NCBI GenBank assembly: GCA_017529865.1
Contig: JAFXNA010000050.1
Coordinates: 1 to 64,000 of the forward strand
Direction of reading: 5' to 3'
From: Bacteroidaceae bacterium
Lineage (GTDB): Bacteria; Bacteroidota; Bacteroidia; Bacteroidales; Bacteroidaceae
Length of the DNA stretch: 64,000 nucleotides
The notes under the pieces were generated by a model. It was not told the DNA's origin. It saw only the letters and a list, made by a program, of their open reading frames with translations, and made no database searches. Both the position numbers and the translations under genes were made by a program. Of the stretch, positions 1 to 9,155 are shown one piece after another (position 1 is the stretch's first letter; every line of letters starts with the position of its first letter).

Positions 1-67
1 AAATTATTTATTGTATGATTCATTCTATAACTAGCAGCTGTTTTCCCGTTTTCGGAAAATGTAAATG

Positions 68-88
68 TACGAAGTACGAAGTACGAAG
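68..88. repeat. Short tandem repeat, 7 bp x 3
   Basis: Three consecutive TACGAAG heptamers lie in the 342-bp region before the first gene. The rest of positions 1-342 holds a promoter but no gene I can support. The repeat resembles the other short-period repeats found in front of genes across the window. Confidence 0.8.
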
Positions 89-167
89 TGTCTCTTCCGG
101 CCTCGATTGGCATTTCCGCCCATTTTCCGATGCAGTTGTAGTTTCTGAAAAAAAAGTACGTCAAATA

Positions 168-199
168 TTTGGTTATGTCAAAAAAAATGCGTAACTTTG
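168..199 (+). promoter_or_regulatory. Bacteroidetes-type promoter for the AlbA_2 gene
   Basis: TTTG at 168-171 and TAACTTTG at 192-199 are separated by 20 bp, matching the Bacteroidetes -33/-7 consensus. A second -7-like box, TATATTTG at 227-234, lacks an upstream TTTG and may be a weaker start. The leader to the ATG at 343 would be about 140 nt. Confidence 0.6.
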
Positions 200-342
200 C
201 AGAAACTTAGAGAACATATATTTCGCTATATTTGCACCTTGATAATATATGGGATGATATGGGTCATTATAAATGATGCTGAGCGTGAAGCACTAAAGAA
301 ATGCGGCCGCTGAACGAACTATTAAATAACAGGGAATAAGCA

Positions 343-1833
343 ATGATGGATATCAACGATATACAGATACTTCAACAACAGCCAGAAGGGCAGCAGTTTG
401 ATCGCAAGAGTTTTCGCATTGATACGAAAGCCCTGGCAGTGATTGTGGTTGCCTTTGCCAACGCCGATGGTGGCGATGTGGTGATAGGCATTGAAGATGA
501 CGGACGTATTACAGGTATCAATGGTAACGAGGATCATCTGAACGAATTGTTGCGCGTACCTTTCGATTTTTGTGTGCCGTCTGTCCCCGTAGAAGTGCAT
601 TTCGTGGATTGTACGGATGTCAATGGCAATCCTAATCGTGTGATGGTGATGCACGTTGAACCCAGTATGCGTGTTCATGCCAATCAGGCTGATGACGCAT
701 TTTATCGTGTTGGTGACAAATCGAAGAAACTGAACTTCGAGATGCGCATGCAATTGTTTTACGCCAAGGGAGGCCGTTACTATGAAGATGAGCCTGTATA
801 TGGTGCTACCATCGATGACATCGACCTTGACTATGTGACCCAACATTGCAAGAAGATTGGCTATTCGAAAGATGCTGAAACCTATCTGCGTACCAACAAG
901 GGATTTGTCACAACAGTGAATGGTGTGGATAAGGTTTCTGGTGCCGCTATTCTCCTGTTTGGCAAAGACCCGCAGAAATTCTTCCAACGTAATCGTATCC
1001 GCATTGTTCGCTATTTAGGCGATGAAGAGCGTTTTGGTCGTGAGATGAATGTCATTAAGGATGTAAGCTTCGAAGGACGTATCTTGGAGATGACACAGAA
1101 AGCCATTGCCTTTGTAGATACACAAATCAGGGAATACACCTTCTTGGGCGAGGATGCCCGTTTTGTGACGATTCCGCAGTATCCACCATTCTGCTGGACT
1201 GAGTTGATCGTTAATGCCGTCGCCCATCGTGACTACAGCATCTTGGGGACAGATATTATGGTGAAGATATTCGATCATCACTATGTCGTAGAAAGCCCAG
1301 GCATTCTGCCAGGTTTGGTGCGTATCGATAATATCCGCCAGATGCACTTCTCTCGCAATCCCAAGATTGCCGAGTTTATGCAACAATATAAACTTGTGAA
1401 GGAGTTTGGCGAGGGTGTCGATCGTATGTTCCGCGAAATGGCAGAGGCAGGCAATCCAGCTCCCGAATACAAGCAAGTGGAGTTTATGGTTAAGGTTCGG
1501 CTTGACTCTGCTTTGAGGGATGAGAATGAATCTCCAATTACCCAAAAAACAGAAGTGGAACCATACGACAACGAGAGGAACGAAAAGGTTAATGAAGCAG
1601 GTAGGGTTAATGAAAAGGTTAATGAAAAGGTTAATGAAAGGCAAAAGTTAATCATATCTGCCATATTTGAAAATCCATATATAACACAAACCGAACTTGC
1701 CAAAACACTTGGAATCTCAGTTGTTCATGTGAATAAAAACATGAAGAAACTCCAAGAGCAAGGCCTCATTCGTCGTGTCGGTCCTGACAAGGGTGGTCAC
1801 TGGGATGTTGTTGAACAAAACGAAAATAAATAA
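343..1833 (+). CDS. AlbA_2 (Schlafen-type) domain protein with ATPase-like and winged-helix domains
   Basis: A 496-residue protein. The N-terminal ~120 residues carry the AlbA_2/divergent AAA_4 pattern (FDRKSF, AFANADGGDVVIGI, DDGRITGI). The middle (about 285-380) resembles the HATPase_c_4 module of RecG-like putative transcriptional regulators (ELIVNAVAHRDY, VESPGILPG). Residues ~430-490 form a MarR/Lrp-like winged helix (TQTELAKTLGISVVHVNKNMKKL). The linker has a degenerate repeat, NEKVNE-type, encoded by short DNA repeats at 1576-1640. Members of this family are usually annotated as ATP-binding or putative DNA-binding regulators; the target is unknown. It stands alone, 61 bp before the next start. 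Confidence 0.75.
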   Translation: MMDINDIQILQQQPEGQQFDRKSFRIDTKALAVIVVAFANADGGDVVIGIEDDGRITGINGNEDHLNELLRVPFDFCVPSVPVEVHFVDCTDVNGNPNRVMVMHVEPSMRVHANQADDAFYRVGDKSKKLNFEMRMQLFYAKGGRYYEDEPVYGATIDDIDLDYVTQHCKKIGYSKDAETYLRTNKGFVTTVNGVDKVSGAAILLFGKDPQKFFQRNRIRIVRYLGDEERFGREMNVIKDVSFEGRILEMTQKAIAFVDTQIREYTFLGEDARFVTIPQYPPFCWTELIVNAVAHRDYSILGTDIMVKIFDHHYVVESPGILPGLVRIDNIRQMHFSRNPKIAEFMQQYKLVKEFGEGVDRMFREMAEAGNPAPEYKQVEFMVKVRLDSALRDENESPITQKTEVEPYDNERNEKVNEAGRVNEKVNEKVNERQKLIISAIFENPYITQTELAKTLGISVVHVNKNMKKLQEQGLIRRVGPDKGGHWDVVEQNENK

Positions 1834-1894
1834 TATGAACAGCAAAGAACCTGGATATGTTTGCAAACAGATCAATCCTAGCAAAGGCAAAACA

Positions 1895-3439
1895 ATGAAG
1901 AAGCAAGTCATAATTATCCTGTTCGCTCTTGTAGCAGTGATGGGGCAGGCGCAGGAAGCGTTTTTCCATACAGACTCGGCATTGATTCGGGGGCGGATTG
2001 CGGACTATTCGAGTTCGATGGGATTCCAGATGCTATCAGCTCAGATGGATGATTTGTTTATGGGTGAGCACCAAATTGTTTCTGCGGAGATCCATGAGGA
2101 CGGAACCTTTGAAAAGCGTCTGTTGCTGCATCATCCCGTCTACAATTGGTTCTTTACGTCAACGGAGAATATCGGAAAGAAGCAGGTGCCGTTCTATGTT
2201 TGCCCTGGGGATACGCTCGACATTACGATTTCTTTCAACGGCAAGGATATACCAAGCTGCAAATACTCAGGAGGGCATGCTGATGAAGTGGCGAGATTGT
2301 TGCAGGTGCGTACCGAATACCTTGATACTTATGGACAATGCCTTTCGTTTACTGGCGATATCCCTGCATACAATCATTGGGCGGATTCTGTCTATACCGC
2401 ACGATTGCATGAAGTAGAGAGATGTGCAACGGAATATGCTTTCACACCCTTTGAACGCCATCTGATGCTTTGCGATGTGTCTGCCAATTTCGGAGTGTCT
2501 TATCTCGCCTATTTCGGTCAGATGAGAACAAAGTTGACGCAATCAGACCCTTCTGCGGAATATAAGGCGGGTAATGCCGTGATGGAACGCCTGAGTCAGG
2601 CTAATCAGTATGAGGTGTTGTGCCGTCTACCGAATGACGACCCACTGATGATGGCCTCCATGTACTATCCCCTGTATATGAATAAACTGCAATTTGCTGC
2701 CCCGTTGCGTTATCCCTTGATGGTTAAGCGTGGTGGGGTGACAGACGACAACAAGGCAGAAGTGGAGGAGGATTTGAGTCATTTCAAGACTCAGGGACGC
2801 CAGATGTTTGCTGCTGATCACGATGTGCTGCCTATTCAACTTCTTCAACTTCAACGCATCAACGAAGCCATCGGCTCGTGGATGGATGAAGGCAAAGAGG
2901 AAGAGAATTTCAATGCCCTCTTGCCTTACATATCGCATTCTCAGATAAAGGAAATCGTATTACAATGTTTCCAAGAAATGATGAGCATGGGGTTTGCATA
3001 TCCTCTGCCAGAAGCCCCAACCGCTGATTTCGTACGTGAAATCCTTGCAATGCATCCTAACCGTTATATCGTCATGGATTTCTGGGCGATGTGGTGTGCA
3101 CCCTGTAAGAAGGAGATTATGGACACGAAGGCCTTCCGTCAGCGACTGCGCGAACGGTCTGACATTAGCTTCATCTTCCTTGCCAATGAAAACAATCCCG
3201 AAAGCAAGGATTATCAGGATTTCGTCAGCACAAATCTTGACGGAGAGCATAACATAGTCATCGACGACAACCGTTTCCGTCAGATGCAAGACCTGTTTGG
3301 TTTCAATGCCATACCATTCAATGTCACCTTGACACCTGATGGACGTATTGTAAGCGATGGCTTGCTGCTGCGAGGTGGCGAGGCTGGCTATGACCTGTTC
3401 ATCGAGGTATTGGAAGAAATGAAAGCAAGACTCGAATAA
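1895..3439 (+). CDS. TlpA/ResA-like thioredoxin-fold secreted protein
   Basis: A 514-residue protein. I place the start at 1895 (MKKQVIIILFALVAVMGQAQ), which gives a clean signal peptide; the open frame runs further upstream into the previous gene but adds nothing recognisable. Residues ~20-370 form a long N-terminal region of the kind seen before thioredoxin domains in Bacteroidetes. The C-terminal ~140 residues are thioredoxin-like, with the redox motif WCAPC (C401, C404) and a downstream cis-Pro region (NAIPFNVTL). Probably a periplasmic thiol-disulfide oxidoreductase; partner unknown. Confidence 0.8.
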   Translation: MKKQVIIILFALVAVMGQAQEAFFHTDSALIRGRIADYSSSMGFQMLSAQMDDLFMGEHQIVSAEIHEDGTFEKRLLLHHPVYNWFFTSTENIGKKQVPFYVCPGDTLDITISFNGKDIPSCKYSGGHADEVARLLQVRTEYLDTYGQCLSFTGDIPAYNHWADSVYTARLHEVERCATEYAFTPFERHLMLCDVSANFGVSYLAYFGQMRTKLTQSDPSAEYKAGNAVMERLSQANQYEVLCRLPNDDPLMMASMYYPLYMNKLQFAAPLRYPLMVKRGGVTDDNKAEVEEDLSHFKTQGRQMFAADHDVLPIQLLQLQRINEAIGSWMDEGKEEENFNALLPYISHSQIKEIVLQCFQEMMSMGFAYPLPEAPTADFVREILAMHPNRYIVMDFWAMWCAPCKKEIMDTKAFRQRLRERSDISFIFLANENNPESKDYQDFVSTNLDGEHNIVIDDNRFRQMQDLFGFNAIPFNVTLTPDGRIVSDGLLLRGGEAGYDLFIEVLEEMKARLE

Positions 3440-3498
3440 TGATTCATGATTTTTCTTAAAAAAAGCAAAGAAGTGGTGGTGGTGTCGAAATAAATGGT

Positions 3499-3506
3499 TA
3501 ACTTTG
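3499..3506 (+). promoter_or_regulatory. -7 promoter box of the DUF4836/ABC/AmgK operon
   Basis: TAACTTTG lies 32 bp before the ATG at 3538. No clear TTTG is seen 20 bp upstream. The leader between box and start holds short ATTGATAATTGACAACTGATA-type near-repeats. Confidence 0.5.
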
Positions 3507-3537
3507 CAGGAAAATTGATAATTGACAACTGATAATT

Positions 3538-4965
3538 ATGAACAAATTTGGTTTACATTGGATCGGTGTTTGTGCCGTGATTGTCCTCTCCGTGCTCTCA
3601 TCGTGTAAGAACGACGGTGTGGAGGAATATGAGATTGTGGTGCCGAAGCAGGCGAGTGCTGTGCTGAGAACACGACTGGATAAGGTGCTGGTGGATAGCG
3701 ACATCACGCGTTCGCCGCTGTTCAAAATGGCGCTCGACAAGGCTGCCAACTCGCTGAGTAGCGATGCAAGTGAGAAGCTGAAGCAGGTGATGAACGACCC
3801 GTCGCTGATGGGTATCGACTTCTCGGAACCTGTCTATGCGTTCGTGGTGAGCGAGGAACTGTGTGGCGTGTCGATGAAGGTGGAAGACGAGTCGCTGCTG
3901 AGTGAATTCGTGAAATACTTGAACAAGCAGGGACTGTGTGGCAAGGTGAAGGAATCGAACGGCTACGCGTGGAGTTCGCTGCTCGACAACGACATCCGCA
4001 TGGTTTATGGCGACAAGGTGTTGCTGCTGATGATGAGTTTGGGCGACCGCATGAAGGTAGACGATAAGATGATGCTTGCACTGATGAACCAGAAGGCTGA
4101 CGACTCGTTCGTGTCGACCCCGCGCTTTGCGAAGATGCAGAAACTGAAGGCCGAGGATGTGCAGCTGTATGCTAACTTAGGTGTGCATCGGAAGTTGTTC
4201 GACGGAATGCTGGACGAATTGCTGCCGAAGGGTGTGAAGCCACAGGACTGTGAGGGTGTGGCGAGTCTGGATATCCGTCAGGAGGGACTGGACGTCGAAC
4301 TGATGTATTTCAGCACTAACGAGAAGGTGCAGGCACAGATTGATGCCGACTGGGGTATGCTGCAACCTATCAAGGGTGATTATATAGATAAGGTGCCTAA
4401 GGGTTCCAGAGTATGGGTTTCTGCTGGAGTGAAGGGCGGTCAGCTGCTCGATATGCTGAAACGCATTCCGAAGGCACAGGACGCATTGCGTATGGCTAAT
4501 TTCGGTGTGGATGCCGAACAGATGCTGCGCTCGATCGACGGCGATGTGATGCTGTATGGAACTGACGAGATGCAATCATTGGGCATGGTGGCTCAGCTTG
4601 GAAACAGCGACTTCATGAATCAGGTCGACAGCTGGATGGAGTCGATTAAGCAGTACGGCTACACGCTGACAATGGAAGGCGACGGCCAGTATCAGTTGAA
4701 GGGTGACGATGTGGATTTACACTGGGCTGTGGACGAACATCAACTGTATGTGGGCAAGGAGCCTTATCAGCCATTCATGTCGCAGGGAACGAACCGCTTC
4801 GAGCAGGAAGCAAAAGGTGCTCTGCTGTTCGTATTTGTCGACCCAGCGAAGATGCCGATTGAAAATGTGATTGTGAAATGTACAGAGCCGGGCGAGGTGA
4901 CCATTTCTGTAAGTACGAAGGGGGCATTGCTGAAGTCGCTTGGTTTGCTGAATTTGATGGAATAG
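3538..4965 (+). CDS. DUF4836 family lipoprotein
   Basis: A 475-residue protein beginning with a lipoprotein signal peptide (lipobox VLSSC, Cys23). Length and layout match the DUF4836 family of Bacteroidetes envelope proteins, whose function is unknown. It is followed after 12 bp by the ABC ATPase gene and so is probably the first gene of the operon. Its location and the ABC partner suggest an envelope role. Confidence 0.75.
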   Translation: MNKFGLHWIGVCAVIVLSVLSSCKNDGVEEYEIVVPKQASAVLRTRLDKVLVDSDITRSPLFKMALDKAANSLSSDASEKLKQVMNDPSLMGIDFSEPVYAFVVSEELCGVSMKVEDESLLSEFVKYLNKQGLCGKVKESNGYAWSSLLDNDIRMVYGDKVLLLMMSLGDRMKVDDKMMLALMNQKADDSFVSTPRFAKMQKLKAEDVQLYANLGVHRKLFDGMLDELLPKGVKPQDCEGVASLDIRQEGLDVELMYFSTNEKVQAQIDADWGMLQPIKGDYIDKVPKGSRVWVSAGVKGGQLLDMLKRIPKAQDALRMANFGVDAEQMLRSIDGDVMLYGTDEMQSLGMVAQLGNSDFMNQVDSWMESIKQYGYTLTMEGDGQYQLKGDDVDLHWAVDEHQLYVGKEPYQPFMSQGTNRFEQEAKGALLFVFVDPAKMPIENVIVKCTEPGEVTISVSTKGALLKSLGLLNLME

Positions 4966-4977
4966 TAACAATTTGCC

Positions 4978-5622
4978 ATGAAGGAGATTGTATTAGAGCA
5001 TACGCTACCAAAGGTGTTTGTGCAGGTGAAGGACTTACAGAGCGAGGTGTGGAACCAAACGGTGACGTTCGAGAAAGAACGGCTGTATTTGGTGGAGGCC
5101 AACTCGGGTACCGGTAAGTCGTCGCTGTGCAGCTATATCTTCGGCTATAGGAAGGACTATGAAGGCCGAATCTTATTCGATGGAGCCGACATCGCCCGAT
5201 TCAAGACCAGTCAGTGGGTGAAGATCCGTCAGAAGTCGCTGTCGCTGCTGTGGCAGGAGTTGCGCCTGTTTCCCGAACTGACGGCGATGGAGAACGTAGA
5301 CATCAAGAACAAACTGACGGGGCAGCAGACGAAGCAGCAGATAGAGACGTGGTTCGAGCAACTGGGCATTGCCGACCGTATGCATGCCAAGATCGGACGT
5401 ATGTCGTTCGGCCAGCAACAGCGTGTGGCACTGATTCGTGCCCTGTGTCAGCCGTTCGACTTCATCTTTGTTGACGAGCCTATCAGCCACCTCGACGATA
5501 CGAACAGCCGGATTGTGGGCGAACTGCTCACTGCCGAGGCAAAACGTCAGGGAGCAGGTGTCATCGTGACCAGTATCGGCAAACATATTGAGTTGAATTA
5601 TGATAAGGTGTTGAAGTTATGA
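4978..5622 (+). CDS. ABC transporter ATP-binding protein
   Basis: A 214-residue single nucleotide-binding domain. The Walker A is ANSGTGKSS (residues 41-49; first Gly replaced by Ala), the signature is the variant MSFGQQQRVALIRAL, and Walker B is FDFIFVDEP followed by SHLDD. No membrane segment. The stop overlaps the permease ATG (ATGA at 5619-5622), so the two are translationally coupled. It resembles LolD/MacB-type ATPases working with FtsX-fold permeases. Substrate unknown. Confidence 0.85.
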   Translation: MKEIVLEHTLPKVFVQVKDLQSEVWNQTVTFEKERLYLVEANSGTGKSSLCSYIFGYRKDYEGRILFDGADIARFKTSQWVKIRQKSLSLLWQELRLFPELTAMENVDIKNKLTGQQTKQQIETWFEQLGIADRMHAKIGRMSFGQQQRVALIRALCQPFDFIFVDEPISHLDDTNSRIVGELLTAEAKRQGAGVIVTSIGKHIELNYDKVLKL

Positions 5623-6818
5623 ATCTTGTTTGGAAACTCTTAAGACAGCATATCAGCATACCGCAGTTTGCGGGCTTCTTCTTTGCGAACTTGGTGGGAA
5701 TGACCATCATCCTGCTGGGCTTGCAGTTCTATACAGATACACAGGCTATCTATCAGTCGGAAGACAGCTTCATGAAGGCCGACTACCTGATTATCAATAA
5801 GCGAATCGGGTCGCTGACAACCATTACGGGCAAGTCGAGCGCATTCACCCTGCCCGAAGTGCAGGACCTTGACCAACAGGAGTTTGTGGAGCGTGTGGGA
5901 CTATTCACCTCGTCAGCCTACGATGTGAAGGCAACCTTTAAGTTGGATGAGGGAACGAGCTTCTCTACGGAAATGTTCTTCGAGTCGGTGCCCGATGAGT
6001 TTGTCGACGTGAAGAGCGACGACTGGGGCTATCAGCAGGGAAGTCATGAAGTGCCCATCATCCTACCTCGTAACTATCTTGACCTCTATAACTTCGGCTA
6101 TGCACAGAGTCGCAATATGCCCAAGCTGTCGGAAGGTATCCTGAGTGCGATACGTCTGAAGATAGACCTTGCAGGACAAGGGATGCGTGACGAATACGAA
6201 GGACGGATTGTGGGATTCAGCAGCCGACTGAACACCATCCTGGTGCCTCAGCAGTTTATGGACTGGGCGAACGAATACTATGCAGGCACGAAGACCGTTG
6301 CGCCTACACGATTGATTGTCGAAGTGAACAATCCGACCGACGACCGCATCACCAGCTATCTGCAGGATAACGACTACGAGACTGATCAGGACAAGCTCGA
6401 TGCAAGCAAACAGACCTTCCTGCTGAGAATCATCGTCGCTATCGTGATGGGTGTGGGACTGGTCATCAGCATCCTGTCGTTCTATATTCTGATGCTGAGC
6501 GTGTATCTGTTGGTTGAGAAGAACAGCACGAAACTCGAAAACCTGTTGCTGATAGGCTATAGCCCAACAAAGGTGTCGATGCCTTATCAGTTGCTGACCA
6601 TCGGCCTGAATGTACTGGTGCTGGCGATTGCCATCGTGGCGATGCTGGCTGTTCGGAACGTCTATCTGGAAATGTTCGAGTCGTTCTTCCCCGACTTTGA
6701 GACCCCAAGCATCACGACCACACTGCTGGCTGGTGTTTGCCTGTTGGGCGTAGTATCGATATTAAATGTAATCGCAATAAAATCTAAGGTGATGTCAATA
6801 TGGAAGAGGAAAGATTAG
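5619..6818 (+). CDS. FtsX/MacB-like ABC permease
   Basis: A 399-residue membrane protein. There is one membrane segment near residues 15-35, a large extracytoplasmic domain (~40-260), then three C-terminal segments (about 268-295, 320-345, 365-388), the single-FtsX arrangement of MacB/LolC/E-type permeases. It overlaps the ATPase gene by 4 bp and the downstream kinase gene by 19 bp. Such permeases usually act on envelope lipids, lipoproteins or signalling rather than importing solutes; link to sugar recycling is by context only. Confidence 0.8.
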   Translation: MNLVWKLLRQHISIPQFAGFFFANLVGMTIILLGLQFYTDTQAIYQSEDSFMKADYLIINKRIGSLTTITGKSSAFTLPEVQDLDQQEFVERVGLFTSSAYDVKATFKLDEGTSFSTEMFFESVPDEFVDVKSDDWGYQQGSHEVPIILPRNYLDLYNFGYAQSRNMPKLSEGILSAIRLKIDLAGQGMRDEYEGRIVGFSSRLNTILVPQQFMDWANEYYAGTKTVAPTRLIVEVNNPTDDRITSYLQDNDYETDQDKLDASKQTFLLRIIVAIVMGVGLVISILSFYILMLSVYLLVEKNSTKLENLLLIGYSPTKVSMPYQLLTIGLNVLVLAIAIVAMLAVRNVYLEMFESFFPDFETPSITTTLLAGVCLLGVVSILNVIAIKSKVMSIWKRKD

Positions 6819-8248
6819 AACAGCTATACCTTCAGGTGACAGGCAACACGCCTGTGAAGATTGAACATCTGTTTGGCGGTGGAGGTAGCAGTCGTAAGTA
6901 CTTTGTCATTACCGATGAGCAAGGCCGCACGATGTATGGTGTGACCAGTAAGTCGGCAGGCGAGAACTTCGCCTTCTACAACCTCTCGAAACTGTTTGCC
7001 GAGAAGCACCTTCCTGTGCCTGCTGTGTATGGTATCAGCGACGATCACCTATGCTATCTGCAGGAGGACCTCGGAACCCTGACGCTGAAAGACTATATCA
7101 GCAACAACAGAGACGAGAACGGCGAATATAACGAGGCGGCGAAGGCAATGTTGTGCAAGGTGATGACCGACCTGCCCGACTTCCAATTCAAGGGGGCGAG
7201 CGGCTATCTGTTCCAGCAATGCTACCCTGTATCATCGATGGACGAGATGAGCATCATGTTCGACCTCAACTACTTCAAGTACTGCTTCGTGAAACTCACA
7301 GGTATCGAGTTCAACGAAGTGAAGCTGGAGGAGGACTTCCAGAAACTGACTGTCGACATCATGTCGGACTGTGTGAACAACTTCCTGTATCGTGATTTCC
7401 AGTCAAGAAACATCATTATCAAGGATGGTATACCACGCTATATCGACTATCAAGGAGGACGCAGAGGCCCGATCTATTACGATGTAGCATCGTTCCTATG
7501 GCAGGCATCGGCAAATTATTCAGAGGCCTTGCGAGAGGAACTAATCGATGTTTATCTGCAAGCGATGGCGAAGTATCGCACCATCTCGCGTGAGGAGTTT
7601 GAACGTCATCTTCGTAAGTTCGTACTCTTCCGCACCATGCAGGTTCTTGGCGCATACGGCTATCGTGGGCTGTGGGAGAAGAAGCAGTATTTCATCAACA
7701 GCATTCCGCCAGCCATTAAGAACCTCGACTGGTTGGTGAAGAAGGGTGTCGTCAACAGCTATCCATACTTGAAAGAAGTGGCAGAGATGCTGGTGAAAGA
7801 CCATCAGGCACGGCACTTCAACCCTGACACAACCCAGAAACCTGCATTGGTGGTGAAGGTGTTCAGTTTCTCTTATAAGAAAGGAATACCTCAAGACGAA
7901 AGCGGCAATGGGGGAGGGTATGTGTTCGACTGCCGAGGCACCAACAACCCAGGTCGCTATATGGAATACAAAGAGATGACCGGACTTGACAAACCTGTGA
8001 TAGACTTCTTGGAGAAAGACGGTGAAATCCTGCATTTCCTCGAGCATGTCTATCAGATTGTCGACTTCCACGCAAAGCGTTTCATTGAGCGCGACTTCAC
8101 TAGTCTGATGGTGTCGTTCGGCTGTACAGGCGGCCAGCACCGTAGTGTGTATTGTGCCCAGCACTTGGCGCAGCATCTGCACGATAAGTTCGGCGTGAAA
8201 GTTATCTTGTGTCATCGGGAGCAGAATATCAATCAAGTGTTAGAATAG
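6800..8248 (+). CDS. AmgK-like amino-sugar kinase fused to a RapZ C-terminal domain
   Basis: A 482-residue two-domain protein. Residues ~1-330 form an APH/choline-kinase fold of the AmgK type (anomeric MurNAc/GlcNAc kinase): Brenner-like loop YRDFQSRNI (D199, N204) and metal-binding YIDYQGGRRGPIYYD (D216). Residues ~349-475 match the C-terminal domain of RapZ: SFSYKKGIP, VFDCRG, NPGRY, TGLDKPV and GCTGGQHRSV (441-450). The E. coli RapZ C-domain senses glucosamine-6-phosphate. The RapZ N-terminal P-loop domain is absent. The MurU-like partner is next in the operon. Expected reaction: sugar + ATP to sugar-1-phosphate; substrate is inferred. Confidence 0.8.
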   Translation: MEEERLEQLYLQVTGNTPVKIEHLFGGGGSSRKYFVITDEQGRTMYGVTSKSAGENFAFYNLSKLFAEKHLPVPAVYGISDDHLCYLQEDLGTLTLKDYISNNRDENGEYNEAAKAMLCKVMTDLPDFQFKGASGYLFQQCYPVSSMDEMSIMFDLNYFKYCFVKLTGIEFNEVKLEEDFQKLTVDIMSDCVNNFLYRDFQSRNIIIKDGIPRYIDYQGGRRGPIYYDVASFLWQASANYSEALREELIDVYLQAMAKYRTISREEFERHLRKFVLFRTMQVLGAYGYRGLWEKKQYFINSIPPAIKNLDWLVKKGVVNSYPYLKEVAEMLVKDHQARHFNPDTTQKPALVVKVFSFSYKKGIPQDESGNGGGYVFDCRGTNNPGRYMEYKEMTGLDKPVIDFLEKDGEILHFLEHVYQIVDFHAKRFIERDFTSLMVSFGCTGGQHRSVYCAQHLAQHLHDKFGVKVILCHREQNINQVLE

Positions 8249-8283
8249 TTCCTATAGTACCTATAGTGACTATAGTTCCTATA
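8249..8283. repeat. Leader repeat, CTATAGT type, ~9-10 bp period
   Basis: Four degenerate copies of (C)CTATAGT(a/g/t) fill the gap between the kinase stop and the nucleotidyltransferase start. One member of the window-wide set of short leader repeats. Confidence 0.75.
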
Positions 8284-8297
8284 AAAGAGAAAAGATT

Positions 8298-9044
8298 ATG
8301 AATATATTTATCCTGGCAGCGGGGCTTGGAACTCGTCTCAAACCCCTTACCGACACAATGCCCAAGGCATTGATGCCAATAGAAGGACGGCCTTTATTGC
8401 AGATTTTGATAGAAAAGATAAAGAAGGAGTGTGAAAGCCCGGAAATTGTGATTAACATTCACCATTTCGCCGAGCAAATCGTTACGTTCCTGATAGAGAA
8501 ACATAGTTTCGATGTGCCCATCACGTTCAGTAAAGAACAAGAGATATTGTTGGAAACGGGTGGGGGACTGAAGCAAGCTGCAACGCTGTTTGCGAACGAC
8601 GAACCAATCCTCATCCACAATGTGGATATCCTCAGCAATGTAGACCTCGGAGCGTTCTATCGACAGCATGCCAATGAGACGGATGTTGCAGCAACCTTGA
8701 TTGTCAGTGAGCGTCAGACCAAGCGTTACTTGCTGTTCAACGACGAAAACCGATTGGTGGGATGGACGAACATCGAGACGGGTGAGGTGAAAAGTCCGTA
8801 TCAGGATTTGAATGTGGAGCAATGCAAGAAGTATGCTTTCTCAGGCATTCATGTCGTCTCGAAATCGCTGATAGGATTGATGGATGCTTGGGAAGGTGCG
8901 TTCTCTATTGTGGATTTCTACCTCAGCGTATGTGATAAAGTGGTCATCAAGGCAGATGTGCGAAAAGACCTGAAATTGCTCGATGTTGGTAAGTTAGATA
9001 CGTTGAATAGGGCAGAAACGATGGTGAAGGAACTGGGTTTATAG
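8298..9044 (+). CDS. MurU-like sugar-1-phosphate nucleotidyltransferase
   Basis: A 248-residue NTP_transferase. The N-terminal signature is LAAGLGTRLKPLTDTMPKAL, the LETGGGL motif is characteristic of MurU/HddC-type enzymes, and the metal-binding NVDI follows. MurU converts MurNAc-1-phosphate to UDP-MurNAc after AmgK; an AmgK-like kinase immediately upstream (50-bp gap) supports that reading. Mannose- or heptose-phosphate transferases are alternatives. Confidence 0.75.
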   Translation: MNIFILAAGLGTRLKPLTDTMPKALMPIEGRPLLQILIEKIKKECESPEIVINIHHFAEQIVTFLIEKHSFDVPITFSKEQEILLETGGGLKQAATLFANDEPILIHNVDILSNVDLGAFYRQHANETDVAATLIVSERQTKRYLLFNDENRLVGWTNIETGEVKSPYQDLNVEQCKKYAFSGIHVVSKSLIGLMDAWEGAFSIVDFYLSVCDKVVIKADVRKDLKLLDVGKLDTLNRAETMVKELGL

Positions 9045-9086
9045 CCTTTTTTGTGCAGAAATACCTTTTTTCTCAATTATTCTTCG

Positions 9087-9094
9087 TAACTTTG
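9087..9094 (+). promoter_or_regulatory. -7 promoter box of the his operon
   Basis: TAACTTTG lies 61 bp before the hisG ATG at 9156, with a T-rich tract (9066-9071) in the -33 region. The leader carries short GGTTATAG-type repeats (9117-9136) and no His-rich leader peptide. Confidence 0.55.
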
Positions 9095-9155
9095 CACCCC
9101 GAAAAGGGTAAAAAGGCTATTGGTTATAGGTTATAGAAAAAGATTGTAAAAGAAT

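Noticed and set aside
9095..9155. His attenuator leader peptide before hisG
   Set aside because: No short open frame with a run of His codons is present.
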